Shown here piece after piece: positions 42,175 to 51,579 of a DNA stretch of 64,000 nt. Made by a program: the position numbers and the translations under genes. The stretch is from Oligoflexia bacterium (GTDB taxonomy: Bacteria > Bdellovibrionota_G > JANQFH01). Below the pieces are notes generated by a model. The model saw nothing but the letters and a program-made list of their open reading frames with translations. It was not told the origin of the DNA and did not search any database. The DNA lies in NCBI GenBank assembly GCA_028277945.1, contig JANQFH010000049.1:82440-146439 (forward strand), written 5' to 3'. Position 1 is the first letter of the stretch, and each line of letters begins with the position of its first letter.

Positions 42175-43401
42175 CTACTCCTCACCAAAGCCTTTGTTGA
42201 GGAAGGTTGCCTCGATGAGGGTGTCGGGTACTGCCAGGAGACCATCCTTGAAAACAATGAGCTTTGCAGGGGAGTCGCCATCCTTATCCTCAAATTCCCA
42301 ATTCCCTGGAGCTGAGACAGGCGCGCCATTCGCAAAGACTGTCAGTGTGCTGGGATCAGGGTCGTATTGGGCATCAAACACAAAGAAGGTTGTTGGATCA
42401 AACTGCAGCTGCTCATCGGCAAGCGTATCGAGAAAGACACCAAACTGAGGTCCAACGACCCCACCTGCCCCATCGGGGCCATTGCACAGAGAGCCCCCTA
42501 AGCCCTGTGTGGATGCCACCGCTAACTCGTAGATGAAACCGATTTGGTCTGTGCTGTTGAAGCATGGGGAACCGGGTGGATCAAGGTTAACATCGCTCGT
42601 ATGGTAGACCGCATTGAGAAAGTAGTTGCCTGCCCCTTTTAGGCCATCCAGCCAATCGAGATAATCATTCAATCCATCTTTGTCGAGAGTCTCACCACCC
42701 CCACCAGAGATGACCGAGGTGAAGGTATCATCCTCTTCATCGGTGACGAAAATAACCGATAACAATGCCTCCTCCCGCAAGAAACCGCCGTTGGTCGCCT
42801 CGTTCGTACCATCGAGCGCGCGCTTCAGCGCTCTATGGCCTGTCTCCTTGCCACTGTCATCGCAGCCAAAATCTACCTGCTTTTTCATCGCCGCTATGAC
42901 AGCGTCGGGATTCTCATTGAGGTCAGCTGAGGTGACCCAGGGCCTCTGTGCTAATACTGGCAGAATGTCCTTGGCAGTGTCTGTAAAGGCACCATTTAAA
43001 CCGCTAAAGCTGGTATCCATGTTAGTGACAGCAATTTGAAAATCGTGTTTGCTGCCCAAGTTGTGGAATCCATCAAAAAACGAGTCAAACGCGGCCGCGA
43101 GTTTTTGCTGCTCAGCACACGTGCTACCAGAGCTATCAATGACAAAAATCACATCCACGGATCTAATGGTCTCTTTGAGTTCACTCTGGGTCCAGGTTTG
43201 GCTCTCGGTAAGCTGATCAAACTCACTGACCTGGTTAATACTACTCTCGGTGGTGTCACCGTCGCCATTACTACCACTTGATTCACTGGAGTCATCACCG
43301 CAAGCAGTGAGCAGGAGAACGCTTGGCACCACCACACTCAAGACGATGAGGTAGCGTCTTAAGGTCTGCCAAATGCCTGGTTGTTTATGACTTACCCACA
43401 T
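42175..43401 (-). CDS. Lipoprotein with von Willebrand factor A domain
   Basis: This 408-residue protein has a lipobox LLTAC (Cys 34), a Ser/Gly/Asp-rich linker and a VWA domain from about residue 80. The metal site motif DSSGS (about 89-93) in VIFVIDSSGSTC is intact. A second acidic stretch, VIFVTDEEDD, fits the later metal-site strand. VWA domains bind protein partners through a divalent cation. It is likely exported to an envelope membrane. A start 24 bases upstream is possible. The terminator follows directly. Confidence 0.85.
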   Translation of the reverse strand: MWVSHKQPGIWQTLRRYLIVLSVVVPSVLLLTACGDDSSESSGSNGDGDTTESSINQVSEFDQLTESQTWTQSELKETIRSVDVIFVIDSSGSTCAEQQKLAAAFDSFFDGFHNLGSKHDFQIAVTNMDTSFSGLNGAFTDTAKDILPVLAQRPWVTSADLNENPDAVIAAMKKQVDFGCDDSGKETGHRALKRALDGTNEATNGGFLREEALLSVIFVTDEEDDTFTSVISGGGGETLDKDGLNDYLDWLDGLKGAGNYFLNAVYHTSDVNLDPPGSPCFNSTDQIGFIYELAVASTQGLGGSLCNGPDGAGGVVGPQFGVFLDTLADEQLQFDPTTFFVFDAQYDPDPSTLTVFANGAPVSAPGNWEFEDKDGDSPAKLIVFKDGLLAVPDTLIEATFLNKGFGEE

Positions 43402-43533
43402 CTTCTGCCCCCCGTTCGCAATCACCCGCTAGGGGTGCAACATCTAGACCAAAAGGGAACAGCAGATATAAATATAACTACTTAATTTTACAAAGCTTAT
43501 GGAACAATCGATAATAAGGTATAACTATCATTA

Positions 43534-43561
43534 CAAAAGGCTGTGCGGCTTTCCAACAGCC
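43534..43561 (-). terminator. Probable terminator for the FKBP gene
   Basis: On the minus strand, GGCTGT, an 11-base loop and ACAGCC are followed by TTTTG. It lies 38 bases after the stop of the FKBP gene. The stem is short, so efficiency is uncertain. Confidence 0.5.
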
Positions 43562-43598
43562 ACATCAAACAGTAACCGATTTCCGGAGGGTTTTAGAA

Positions 43599-44060
43599 CT
43601 ACTTGATAGCGAGAAGCTCAACCTCAAAGACCAGGGTTGAGTTAGCGGGAATCGGCCCCACTGCCCGACTACCATAACCAAGCTCTGGAGGGATCGTCAG
43701 CTTACGCTGACCACCCACGTGCATCCCGAGGATACCTTTCTCCCACCCCTGAATGACACGGTTCTCCCCCAAGGTAAAACTAAAGGGCTGATTGCGATCT
43801 CTCGAGGAATCAAACTTCGTGCCGTCGGTCAACGTGCCGACATAGTGCACTTCGACGGTGTCGCCAACTTTGGCAGCAGCCGTTTCGACATTGCCTGACT
43901 CTTTATCTTCAATCTGCACGGTGATACTCCTTTCCGATTGTTTACTTGGCCCTGCTAACTGTTTCGATGCCGTTGTTGCGGACGGCTCATCATGTGACGT
44001 AAAGCAACTCCCTAGAGTGACTAAAACTACAACAGCACAAACCGCTACAACTCTTGTCAT
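43599..44060 (-). CDS. FKBP-type peptidyl-prolyl isomerase lipoprotein
   Basis: This 153-residue protein has a lipoprotein-type signal (VTLGSC, Cys 19) and a complete FKBP domain: VGDTVEVHYVGTLTDGTKFDSSRDRNQPFSF, VIQGWEKGILGMHVGGQRKLTIPPELGYGSRAVGPIPANSTLVFEVEL. The aromatic and aspartate residues of the active site are in place. It would help fold proteins in the periplasm. Single gene; a short terminator follows. Confidence 0.93.
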   Translation of the reverse strand: MTRVVAVCAVVVLVTLGSCFTSHDEPSATTASKQLAGPSKQSERSITVQIEDKESGNVETAAAKVGDTVEVHYVGTLTDGTKFDSSRDRNQPFSFTLGENRVIQGWEKGILGMHVGGQRKLTIPPELGYGSRAVGPIPANSTLVFEVELLAIK

Positions 44061-44163
44061 AGGCTATCCCTTTCCCCAGTACGATATTAGTCACTCACGC
44101 TGACATAAATCAGCTGCATAGGCCAGGAAAAACGACTAAACTGCATAGCAGTTGGAATGGAGC

Positions 44164-45591
44164 ATGCGTACCATCCTACAACAAGAACGCTATTACCTGT
44201 GGTTTCTCGTGCTTCTGCGGCTTACACTGCAGCTACTGCTGTTCTGCAATGGCTATGAGGTACTAACTTCCGATGACTACCTACGTGTATGGGTTGCTAA
44301 CCAGACTTCGCAAAACTGGCGGTGGTTTCCTGATCTGGTCTACCTGCCCTTCTACTTCTGGCTCTATGCCATCCCGTTGGCATTGCAAATACCCCTACGC
44401 TTTGCTGCTGTTGGTTTGACGATCTTACTCGCTGCCGCCTCAACAGCGCTCATTTATATTCTCATTCGTAAACAGACTTCCGCACGAACAGCCTTTGCTG
44501 GTGCGCTTCTTTGGTCACTCCAACCCCTTGTGGTTTGGATCGGGGGTGTGCCGCTCTCAGAAACGCTCGGCATTGTCTTGCTGCTCTTAACCCTGTTACT
44601 TTGGCAGCATAAAAAATTCACTTGGCGCATTGTTGCCGCTCTCTGCCTGGTCGCATTGACGTTAGTACGTTTTGAAGCTTGGCCACTTGCCGGACTACTG
44701 GCGCTGATGCTGCTGTGCAGACGTAATGAACCTTTAGTGCAGCGGCTTGTTCCCGTTCTAATTAGCAGCTCCGGTATGATTGTCTTTTTCTGTTGGCGAC
44801 TCTCTCTGCCAGACCCTGTAGCGCTGCTTCTCTTTTTGCGACAAAACGCCAAGCTGTTTATGCCAGTCGAGCATGTGACAAAACATCTTATGACTGCGGC
44901 AGCAGCACTCACACCGATGATGTTACCAACCCTGGTGTTAACCCTGCTCTGGTTGCCAAAGCTGTGGCAGAGCAGGTCTAATTTGCGGCCCTCGCTCGTG
45001 GTTGCGCTGGGAAGTAGCGTTAGCCTGATTCCTCTTGTCGCCAGTGGCTACTACGCCCACCTGTTCCCAGAACGTATGCTTTTACTACCATGCTGTATGT
45101 GGACAATCACCGGAATGGTCGTGCTGTCGAACTGGCTCGATCGCCTCTCCAAAACAGCTTTATTACTACTAGCACTGCTATCCTCGCTTTTACTGTTCGG
45201 GCTCAGCAGCAAACCGCAAGTAATTGTAAAGCCAGAAACCGTGCAAGCTGGCAAACTGTTAAGAGAGCTGCTGCAAACCGTACCGCCTTCTGAGCAGATC
45301 TTGGTTGAACGTCGCGATCTTGGTTGGACGGCACTCTGGGGTTTGAGCGATGGCAACCAACGCATTCGCTTTCACCGGAGAAGCATCCGTCCTCGACCGC
45401 TGACAAATCCGAGAAAGGCAGCAGCGCTGTTTCAGGCCATGCCACAACTTAGCTGTGCTCTGGCTGCCTCTCGCAGTGGTGCCAAGGCCATTGCCGCAAC
45501 CATGCCTGCCAACTGGCAGACAAAGTGGCGACGTAGCAAATACACCCTCTTCTGTCGTCCCGGTGTGAGAATTCAGGGTGAGAGCGGCTGA
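44164..45591 (+). CDS. Integral membrane glycosyltransferase-like protein (GT-C fold)
   Basis: This 475-residue protein has about ten hydrophobic segments. The first extracytoplasmic loop carries an acidic pair (TSDDYLRVW), the hallmark of GT-C enzymes that use polyprenyl-phosphate sugars. The C-terminal 100 residues are basic and soluble (RIRFHRRSIRPRPL). The start at 44164 is preferred over an upstream TTG at 44152 because GGA lies seven bases before it. The donor and acceptor cannot be predicted. It is convergent with the next gene by an overlap of 19 bases. Confidence 0.7.
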   Translation: MRTILQQERYYLWFLVLLRLTLQLLLFCNGYEVLTSDDYLRVWVANQTSQNWRWFPDLVYLPFYFWLYAIPLALQIPLRFAAVGLTILLAAASTALIYILIRKQTSARTAFAGALLWSLQPLVVWIGGVPLSETLGIVLLLLTLLLWQHKKFTWRIVAALCLVALTLVRFEAWPLAGLLALMLLCRRNEPLVQRLVPVLISSSGMIVFFCWRLSLPDPVALLLFLRQNAKLFMPVEHVTKHLMTAAAALTPMMLPTLVLTLLWLPKLWQSRSNLRPSLVVALGSSVSLIPLVASGYYAHLFPERMLLLPCCMWTITGMVVLSNWLDRLSKTALLLLALLSSLLLFGLSSKPQVIVKPETVQAGKLLRELLQTVPPSEQILVERRDLGWTALWGLSDGNQRIRFHRRSIRPRPLTNPRKAAALFQAMPQLSCALAASRSGAKAIAATMPANWQTKWRRSKYTLFCRPGVRIQGESG

Positions 45592-47522
45592 AAACCTGGC
45601 CAACGCATAATCCGCTTCCCTGGTGGATCTTCAATACCAAACAGATCCAAAATCAAACCGGGAAAGACCGCAATATCGGCTTTACCAATATATCCCTTAA
45701 CTGGAATTCCCCCGCCAGCGGCTATGAATATGGCATCACGATGGTGCGTGAGCATGTCACGAGCTCCGTGATCACTGATCAGCAAAAAGGTGTCGTCAGC
45801 ATCAACATGCTGTTGCAATGTCGCAATGGAATCATCTAAGAAACGATAGAACGCCTGTAGAGAGTAGAGATAGACGCCAACCTCACCCGCAAGAAGAGAG
45901 TCGTAGTGGTGGATGACATCAAACATGGCATAGCGCAAAAGCAAAAAGTCAAACTCTCCGGTGTTCCACGCATCCACTGCAAGCTCACGCCTCGCGCGCA
46001 TCTGGCGCCAAGCGTGTTGCAAAAAAGTCTGCCGACCCTTTTTCGCAACGTAGCCCTTGGGAAAGAGCGATGCAAAGAAGTGCTTTTCTTCTTCCGAGGA
46101 TGCAAATCGGCGCACATACTCTGCTGTTTTAGCAATGCCGAGATCAGACAGAACTGGCTGCGTTCCCCGGTCTCGGGCATTACACCAAATATCAGATAGG
46201 ATGAGATTGATGGAGCTGGTGTTGTTTTTGGCCAAATAGGTCCAAAGATCTATGCGTCCTTCTGCAGAAAGGTAGTGAATCCACCTCATCGAAACGAACC
46301 GATCAAAAAAGGGCACGCCCTTGATCTGGCGCAGCATCGTTGCAATAACCCCAGAAATTCCACGATCTACGTCACCTAAGTAGGTAAGTTTCTCCGTGGC
46401 GATACTGGTAATAGGTGGTTGCGAATCCATGATCCCATACACTCCCTGCTGCATGAGCCTGGCAGTATGAGGCGCTTCACCACTGTGAACCAGTGCCATC
46501 AAGTGGAGCCAGGTTGCAGAGTCCGGCCACAACACAAAAACCCGGCGCTTACCGTCTGCAGCAGGCCTTTCTTGTTGCGACTGAAACTCGATAGGCCGCG
46601 AGCGGTGAGCAGGTATCTCGATATCGAGCAGTGCCGAGGAAGTGAGACGGAACAGCCGGATACCGCGAATACGACTACTGTTATCCTCTTGCCGCTCGAC
46701 AACCACAGCAGCGTAAGGCAAAGGGGTGTTGGGCTGCAGTGTTACGGTAGTCTGCCAGACAGCGTGATCTGTCTCACCCGATACCCTGTGCATGGCGACT
46801 GGCTGCCATCCCTCTACCGCACGGTGTTCACCCTGTTGGTTCCAACTTCCCCTTATATAGAGAGGCTCGGAACTGCGGTTGTTTCCTGCAAACCGTAAGA
46901 TCACTCGCGCAGGCCCGTGCGATTCTCGTTGTTCTGCGTAGGCAGCAAACTCCTCTCGGCCATGCTGCAACCGCCTACTCTTAGGAAAGCGTTGCAGTGC
47001 CTCGGCAAAACAATCGCGGGCACGCTGAAACTGGGCATTCCATGCAAGCACCATGCAGAGCTGATAAAAACTACTAAATAGACGGTTTTTTTCAGCCGGT
47101 AAGAGTTCCTCTGCCTGCAACAGAGCAATAGTTTGGCGAAAGGCTTTTTCAGCTCGGTGGGGTCTGTTTGTACGTTTGTATACTTCTGCAAGTTGGTGCC
47201 AAACGAAAGAACGCTCCTCTATGGTAAGAGGAAAGTCTTTTAGCGCTCGCCGAGCGATGGCTTCGAGCATCTTGTCTTGATGGGTACGGTGAAAATTGTT
47301 AATACACTGGCGTAGAGATTTACTGTTTGTTGAACAACGTTGCCAAGCTGCATTAATCTGCTGCCGCCCCTGAAACCAGGAGCTGAGGCCAAGCCAGGCA
47401 AAGAGCGCACTGGCCACTAGGAGAACACTTAAAGAGATATAGATGAACCAGCGCAGCGCTCGCACTCGCCTACTTGCCGCGGGATTTTGCAGTTTGGATA
47501 TAGGAATGGACGTTATCAGCAA
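45573..47522 (-). CDS. Membrane-anchored alkaline-phosphatase-superfamily protein with TPR-like region
   Basis: This 649-residue protein has one membrane helix (about 24-46), a TPR-like segment (about 75-190, AEKAFRQTIALLQAEELLPAE), a beta domain, and a C-terminal type I phosphodiesterase-like domain. The latter opens with VLWPDSATWLHLM and PPITSIATEKLTYLGD, resembling the metal and nucleophile strands. It ends with LLISDHGARDML, whose Asp-His pair is the second metal site. It may hydrolyse phosphate or phosphonate esters, or transfer them to glycans, outside the cytoplasm. It overlaps the upstream peptidase gene by 53 bases. Confidence 0.7.
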   Translation of the reverse strand: MLITSIPISKLQNPAASRRVRALRWFIYISLSVLLVASALFAWLGLSSWFQGRQQINAAWQRCSTNSKSLRQCINNFHRTHQDKMLEAIARRALKDFPLTIEERSFVWHQLAEVYKRTNRPHRAEKAFRQTIALLQAEELLPAEKNRLFSSFYQLCMVLAWNAQFQRARDCFAEALQRFPKSRRLQHGREEFAAYAEQRESHGPARVILRFAGNNRSSEPLYIRGSWNQQGEHRAVEGWQPVAMHRVSGETDHAVWQTTVTLQPNTPLPYAAVVVERQEDNSSRIRGIRLFRLTSSALLDIEIPAHRSRPIEFQSQQERPAADGKRRVFVLWPDSATWLHLMALVHSGEAPHTARLMQQGVYGIMDSQPPITSIATEKLTYLGDVDRGISGVIATMLRQIKGVPFFDRFVSMRWIHYLSAEGRIDLWTYLAKNNTSSINLILSDIWCNARDRGTQPVLSDLGIAKTAEYVRRFASSEEEKHFFASLFPKGYVAKKGRQTFLQHAWRQMRARRELAVDAWNTGEFDFLLLRYAMFDVIHHYDSLLAGEVGVYLYSLQAFYRFLDDSIATLQQHVDADDTFLLISDHGARDMLTHHRDAIFIAAGGGIPVKGYIGKADIAVFPGLILDLFGIEDPPGKRIMRWPGFQPLSP

Positions 47523-49275
47523 GCAAATCTAAAGGTATTGAGCCACCAAGAAGAACCACATCGTGAAACTCACGCAAATTGAACTTTTTGCCGAGTGTTT
47601 TTTCGGCTTCCTGTCGTAATTGACGGATTTTCAGCTCACCGGTTTTATAGGCTAATGCCTGCCCCGGCCAACCAATGTAGCGATCCACCTCAGCCTCGAT
47701 ATTGTGCTTGGTCAGAACAGAGTTCTCCAGCAAGAACTCTATAGCTTGGTCACGCGACCAACCAAGGGCGTGCATACCGGTATCCACGACCAGACGACAG
47801 GCGCGCCACATCTCATAACTGAGACGGCCAAAGTTGCTGTAGGGATCGGTGTAAAAACCCGCCTCCAGACCCAAACGCTCGGCATAGAGCGCCCAGCCCT
47901 CGACAAACACGGTAAACTCACTAAACCGGCGAAACTGTGGCAGGTTTCCCAGCTCCTGCTGCAGCGCGATCTGCAGGTGATGGCCGGGAAGTGCCTCATG
48001 CAGCGATAGCGCCTCGAGTTCATACAGAGGGCGGCTGTCGAGTTTGTAGGTGTTGACGTAGTAGATACCTGCACGGCTGCCATCGCCAGCAGGCGGCCAA
48101 TAGTAAGCCGTGGTGGTTTTAGGCGCGATATAGTCGGGCACGGTTTTGATACCGCAGGGAATCCTTGGCAGGGTCTTAAAGAGTCGCGGTAGCTCACCGT
48201 CCATTTTCTTCATGATATAGGCCACACGTTTCAGCAACTCGTCTGCACTCTTTGCGTAGAACTGTGGATCTGTGCGGAGGAATTCGCCAAACTCTTGCAG
48301 ACCGCCCTTAAACTGCAGCTGCTGCATAATCTGCTCCATTTCCGCACGGATGCGTTTCACTTCTCGCAATCCCGTTTTATGCAACGACTGCGGCGACACC
48401 TCAGAGGTAGTGAATTTACCCACAACCCACTGATAAAACTTCTTACCATTTGGCAAATCAGATACACCAATGCTCGCTCTTGTTGCTGGCACATACTCCT
48501 TTTTCATAAACTTATAAAATCGTTCATACGCCGGCACCACCACCGAACGGATGGTTCTCTCGCCATCACGACGCAACCCCTGTCGCGCTTTAGCTGGGAC
48601 TTTCTTTGAAAAGTTGGCAAAGGGGGCGTAAAAGACACTTGCTTCAGCTTTCTTAACGATATGAGCAGTCAAAGACTTTTCAAAACCTTTAAAGATGACT
48701 CGTGGTTGCACGTAACCTTGTCGCACACCTTGCCGCATGAGTTCAATTTGTTGGTCGACATAGGTTCCAAACGCTTTTAGCCGAGCAAGGTAATTCTCAT
48801 AGTCCTTAACGGTACGCAGGGGGACGAAATTCGGTAACTCAGGAAACTCAATATGGAACCCATGGATGCTGGAAATCGGCATGAGAAACGCTTTCAACTC
48901 ATAAGCGGCGATCTTATCCCGTAGACGTCTTGCAAAGATGTCATAGTTGACTCTATCTGCTTGGGACAGGCTATCGCGCTGGAGTGCTCGCAACCGCTGT
49001 TGAAAGGACTGGTTGGCCCGATAGCGCCGTGCGAAGTCCTCTAGCGTTACAGACTGAAGTTTGTCGTTGTACCTATGGTCACCAACATACGTGGCAAACA
49101 GCGGATCTTCCTCAAGCGCAAATTCCCACTCTTTGGCAAACAGTTCGTACAGTTGTTTGGATGTCGTCGCTACGGAACCTGCCATGCTGCTTGAAAACCC
49201 AGATACCAAAACAACTCCGATCAGTAGGATCACCAGCCGTCTAGGCCGGACCTGGTATTTCGACTCAACGAACAC
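47470..49275 (-). CDS. DUF885 family exported metallopeptidase-like protein
   Basis: This 601-residue protein has an N-terminal signal-like segment (LVILLIGVVLVSGFSSSMAG). The catalytic core has HEALPGHH (about 426-433), an extended HExxH-type zinc motif, and FVEGWALYAE (about 458-467), both diagnostic of DUF885. The family is related to M3/M32-type peptidases and acts on peptides. The gene's end overlaps the start of the next gene by 53 bases, so translation of the two may be linked. Confidence 0.88.
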   Translation of the reverse strand: MFVESKYQVRPRRLVILLIGVVLVSGFSSSMAGSVATTSKQLYELFAKEWEFALEEDPLFATYVGDHRYNDKLQSVTLEDFARRYRANQSFQQRLRALQRDSLSQADRVNYDIFARRLRDKIAAYELKAFLMPISSIHGFHIEFPELPNFVPLRTVKDYENYLARLKAFGTYVDQQIELMRQGVRQGYVQPRVIFKGFEKSLTAHIVKKAEASVFYAPFANFSKKVPAKARQGLRRDGERTIRSVVVPAYERFYKFMKKEYVPATRASIGVSDLPNGKKFYQWVVGKFTTSEVSPQSLHKTGLREVKRIRAEMEQIMQQLQFKGGLQEFGEFLRTDPQFYAKSADELLKRVAYIMKKMDGELPRLFKTLPRIPCGIKTVPDYIAPKTTTAYYWPPAGDGSRAGIYYVNTYKLDSRPLYELEALSLHEALPGHHLQIALQQELGNLPQFRRFSEFTVFVEGWALYAERLGLEAGFYTDPYSNFGRLSYEMWRACRLVVDTGMHALGWSRDQAIEFLLENSVLTKHNIEAEVDRYIGWPGQALAYKTGELKIRQLRQEAEKTLGKKFNLREFHDVVLLGGSIPLDLLADNVHSYIQTAKSRGK

Positions 49276-49365
49276 GCGTTTTCCCCCTCATTGCCTAAGC
49301 ACCGATATTCGATTGGCATATCCACTGCATTTACGCAAGTGATTTTTTGTTATATCTTCATCAAC

Positions 49366-50394
49366 ATGATCCTCCTGACGGATCGAGCTGCTGATGATCT
49401 GGGTGAGCGGTTTGCCGATTACCCATTCCCATTCACCACCTCCTACCGTAGGTTCTATCGGCAACAGGCCAAACAAGAAATTGCGCTGCTTCTCTCAGAC
49501 TGTAAGAGCACGGCCATGCCAATTAGAGTCTATAAGGTAAAAGGATTCCGGTTTTCCCAGCTGCTCTATCCGCCATTGCAAGCGGCGACGAATTTGCACC
49601 CGGCAGACGAGTTGGACTTTCTCAGTGAGGCAGTCCACTTTTTGCAACAAAACAAAATCTGCCAGCGAATCGTCCAACCACCTACCTACTGCCTGTTTCA
49701 ATCACCGCCCCAGGGCTCGATAGCATGCTCCTTTGGTAGCTATCGATTGAGACTACAACAGCGCAGCGACGAAGAGTTGTTTGCCAACCTGCATTCAAAA
49801 CATCGCAATGTCATCCGCAAAGTCACAGGTAAAGTACAGACAGCATTTGGCCCAGCTGAGCTGAAAAATTTCTATACGCTGTATCATCAAACTATGGTGC
49901 GTGCAAAATTGCATTGTGAACCGCTATCCTACTTTGAAGCGCTCTACGCCTGTCTATCCGAGAAGAACCTTCTCTGTGGTGTGGTATACCATGAAGAGCT
50001 TCCTCTAGCCGGGCTGCTTATGCCCTACAGTCGTAGCGCTGCCTTCTATCTCTTTGGTGGCACTGCTGAAGAGACGCCAATCAATGGCGCTAACAACTAT
50101 CTACATTGGGAAGCCATAAAGAGGTTGCGGGCTGCAAATGTGGACCATTTGGACTACGTCGGTGCCAGACTCTCACCGCTTGAAGGCACAAAATATGCAG
50201 GCATGCAACGCTTTAAAGCGCGTTTTGGTGGCACGTTACATAAAGGCTACCTCTGGAAAATGAATATCTTGCCGTGGCAGGCAAAGTTTTTTGACTTTAT
50301 GCTCCAGGCTAAACAGATCATGCGAGGCAGAAGGATCTATGCAGATATCATTGATCAAGAAAGGCATGCCCTACAGAGAGAACCAGTATGTTGA
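49366..50394 (+). CDS. FemAB/GNAT-like acyltransferase
   Basis: This 342-residue protein resembles acyl-CoA- or aminoacyl-tRNA-dependent transferases with a double GNAT fold. Distinctive segments are FANLHSKHRNVIRKV and AAFYLFGGTAEETPINGANNYLHWEAIK, both typical of FemAB-related proteins of exopolysaccharide and exosortase clusters. The C-terminal RFKARFGGTLHKGY also fits. Start at 49366 follows an upstream region without a strong ribosome site. It overlaps the next gene by seven bases. Confidence 0.75.
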   Translation: MILLTDRAADDLGERFADYPFPFTTSYRRFYRQQAKQEIALLLSDCKSTAMPIRVYKVKGFRFSQLLYPPLQAATNLHPADELDFLSEAVHFLQQNKICQRIVQPPTYCLFQSPPQGSIACSFGSYRLRLQQRSDEELFANLHSKHRNVIRKVTGKVQTAFGPAELKNFYTLYHQTMVRAKLHCEPLSYFEALYACLSEKNLLCGVVYHEELPLAGLLMPYSRSAAFYLFGGTAEETPINGANNYLHWEAIKRLRAANVDHLDYVGARLSPLEGTKYAGMQRFKARFGGTLHKGYLWKMNILPWQAKFFDFMLQAKQIMRGRRIYADIIDQERHALQREPVC

Positions 50395-51575
50395 ACAAAG
50401 TAAAACTATTTAATCGCCTCGACAAAAACTTTAAACGTCTACTCATAAGAGAGCTGCTTGCTGGTCTGTTGCAGCACCGTAAGAAGTCCCCTAGGGATGC
50501 CGATTCGATCGCCGCTTGCAGAGATTGGTTTTTAAATGCCGCCGAGCAGACAGCAGCTGAGGGGCTACCGGCTCTATTCAGCCTAACCAGTGGTTACACG
50601 GCAGCCTATCCCGAAACTACCGGCTATATTGTTCCTACGCTATACCGTTACGCAAAGGTTTACGATGACAATGCTGTACGAAAGGTGGCAAAAAGCTGTG
50701 CGCAGTGGTTGGTGGCCATACAAAAGCAGGAGGGCTCGATTGAGGCAGGCTATGTAGGTATGAACCTACCAGGTTGCATTTTTAATACGGGCATGGCGCT
50801 GTTTGGTTACCTTGCCGCTTACAGCGAAGAGAGAGATTCCCAGTACATGGATGCAGCCAGACGAGCCGCGCTCTGGTTGGTAGAGAGTATGGATGAAGAT
50901 GGTTGTTGGCGAAAAAATTTATCCCAATTTGCTGCACCAACCTCCTTTCACACTTATAACGTTCGTGTTGCTTGGGCGCTCAGTAAATACGCTGGCGTTA
51001 GTAAAGATGACCAGACAATCTCAGCAGTCAAGCGCCATCTTAATTGGGCGGTGACACAGGCAAATGCAGAGGGTTTTTTTTCTGGCTGTGAAATGGCTGG
51101 TTTTGACCAGCCATTAACCCACACCATCGCCTACACACTGCGGGGACTGTTAGAGAGCGGTATCAGCGTTGGCGAGGAGAGCGCCATCGACACTGCCATG
51201 AGAGGGATCCGCAGCTTGCAACAGCGTCAACGACCCAACGGGGGTTACAGCGGCCTCTTTGATCAAAATTGGCAAGAGCGAGCGACTTGGGACTGTCTCA
51301 CGGGCTCGGCACAGGTCACCATCCTTATGTTTCGAGCTTGGCAGAGAACGCAACAGCGGACCTTTCTCATGGCCTTCAACAAAGGTATAGAGTGGCTCAA
51401 GAGCAATCAGATTATCGCGCCGCATATCCCTGAGGTTCATGGTGGGCTGCTGGGAAGCTTTCCAATCTACGGAGGTTATCACCCCTACAGCATACCCAAC
51501 TGGGCGGTAAAATTTTTACTCGACGCCTTACTTCTGAGGCAGACGATCGCCCAATCTCCAGAGAAGATACTTTAG
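50388..51575 (+). CDS. Alpha/alpha-toroid protein of polysaccharide type
   Basis: This 395-residue protein is built from repeated pairs of helices with Trp/Tyr and Gly-rich turns (ARRAALWLVESMDEDGCW, RPNGGYSGLFDQNW, YGGYHPYSIPNWAVKFLLDAL). This is an alpha/alpha-toroid, the fold of six-hairpin glycosidases, prenyltransferases and sugar epimerases. No signal peptide is seen. Genes of this type often sit beside FemAB-like genes in exopolysaccharide loci, as here. The substrate is unknown. Confidence 0.7.
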   Translation: MLNKVKLFNRLDKNFKRLLIRELLAGLLQHRKKSPRDADSIAACRDWFLNAAEQTAAEGLPALFSLTSGYTAAYPETTGYIVPTLYRYAKVYDDNAVRKVAKSCAQWLVAIQKQEGSIEAGYVGMNLPGCIFNTGMALFGYLAAYSEERDSQYMDAARRAALWLVESMDEDGCWRKNLSQFAAPTSFHTYNVRVAWALSKYAGVSKDDQTISAVKRHLNWAVTQANAEGFFSGCEMAGFDQPLTHTIAYTLRGLLESGISVGEESAIDTAMRGIRSLQQRQRPNGGYSGLFDQNWQERATWDCLTGSAQVTILMFRAWQRTQQRTFLMAFNKGIEWLKSNQIIAPHIPEVHGGLLGSFPIYGGYHPYSIPNWAVKFLLDALLLRQTIAQSPEKIL

Positions 51576-51579
51576 CAAA

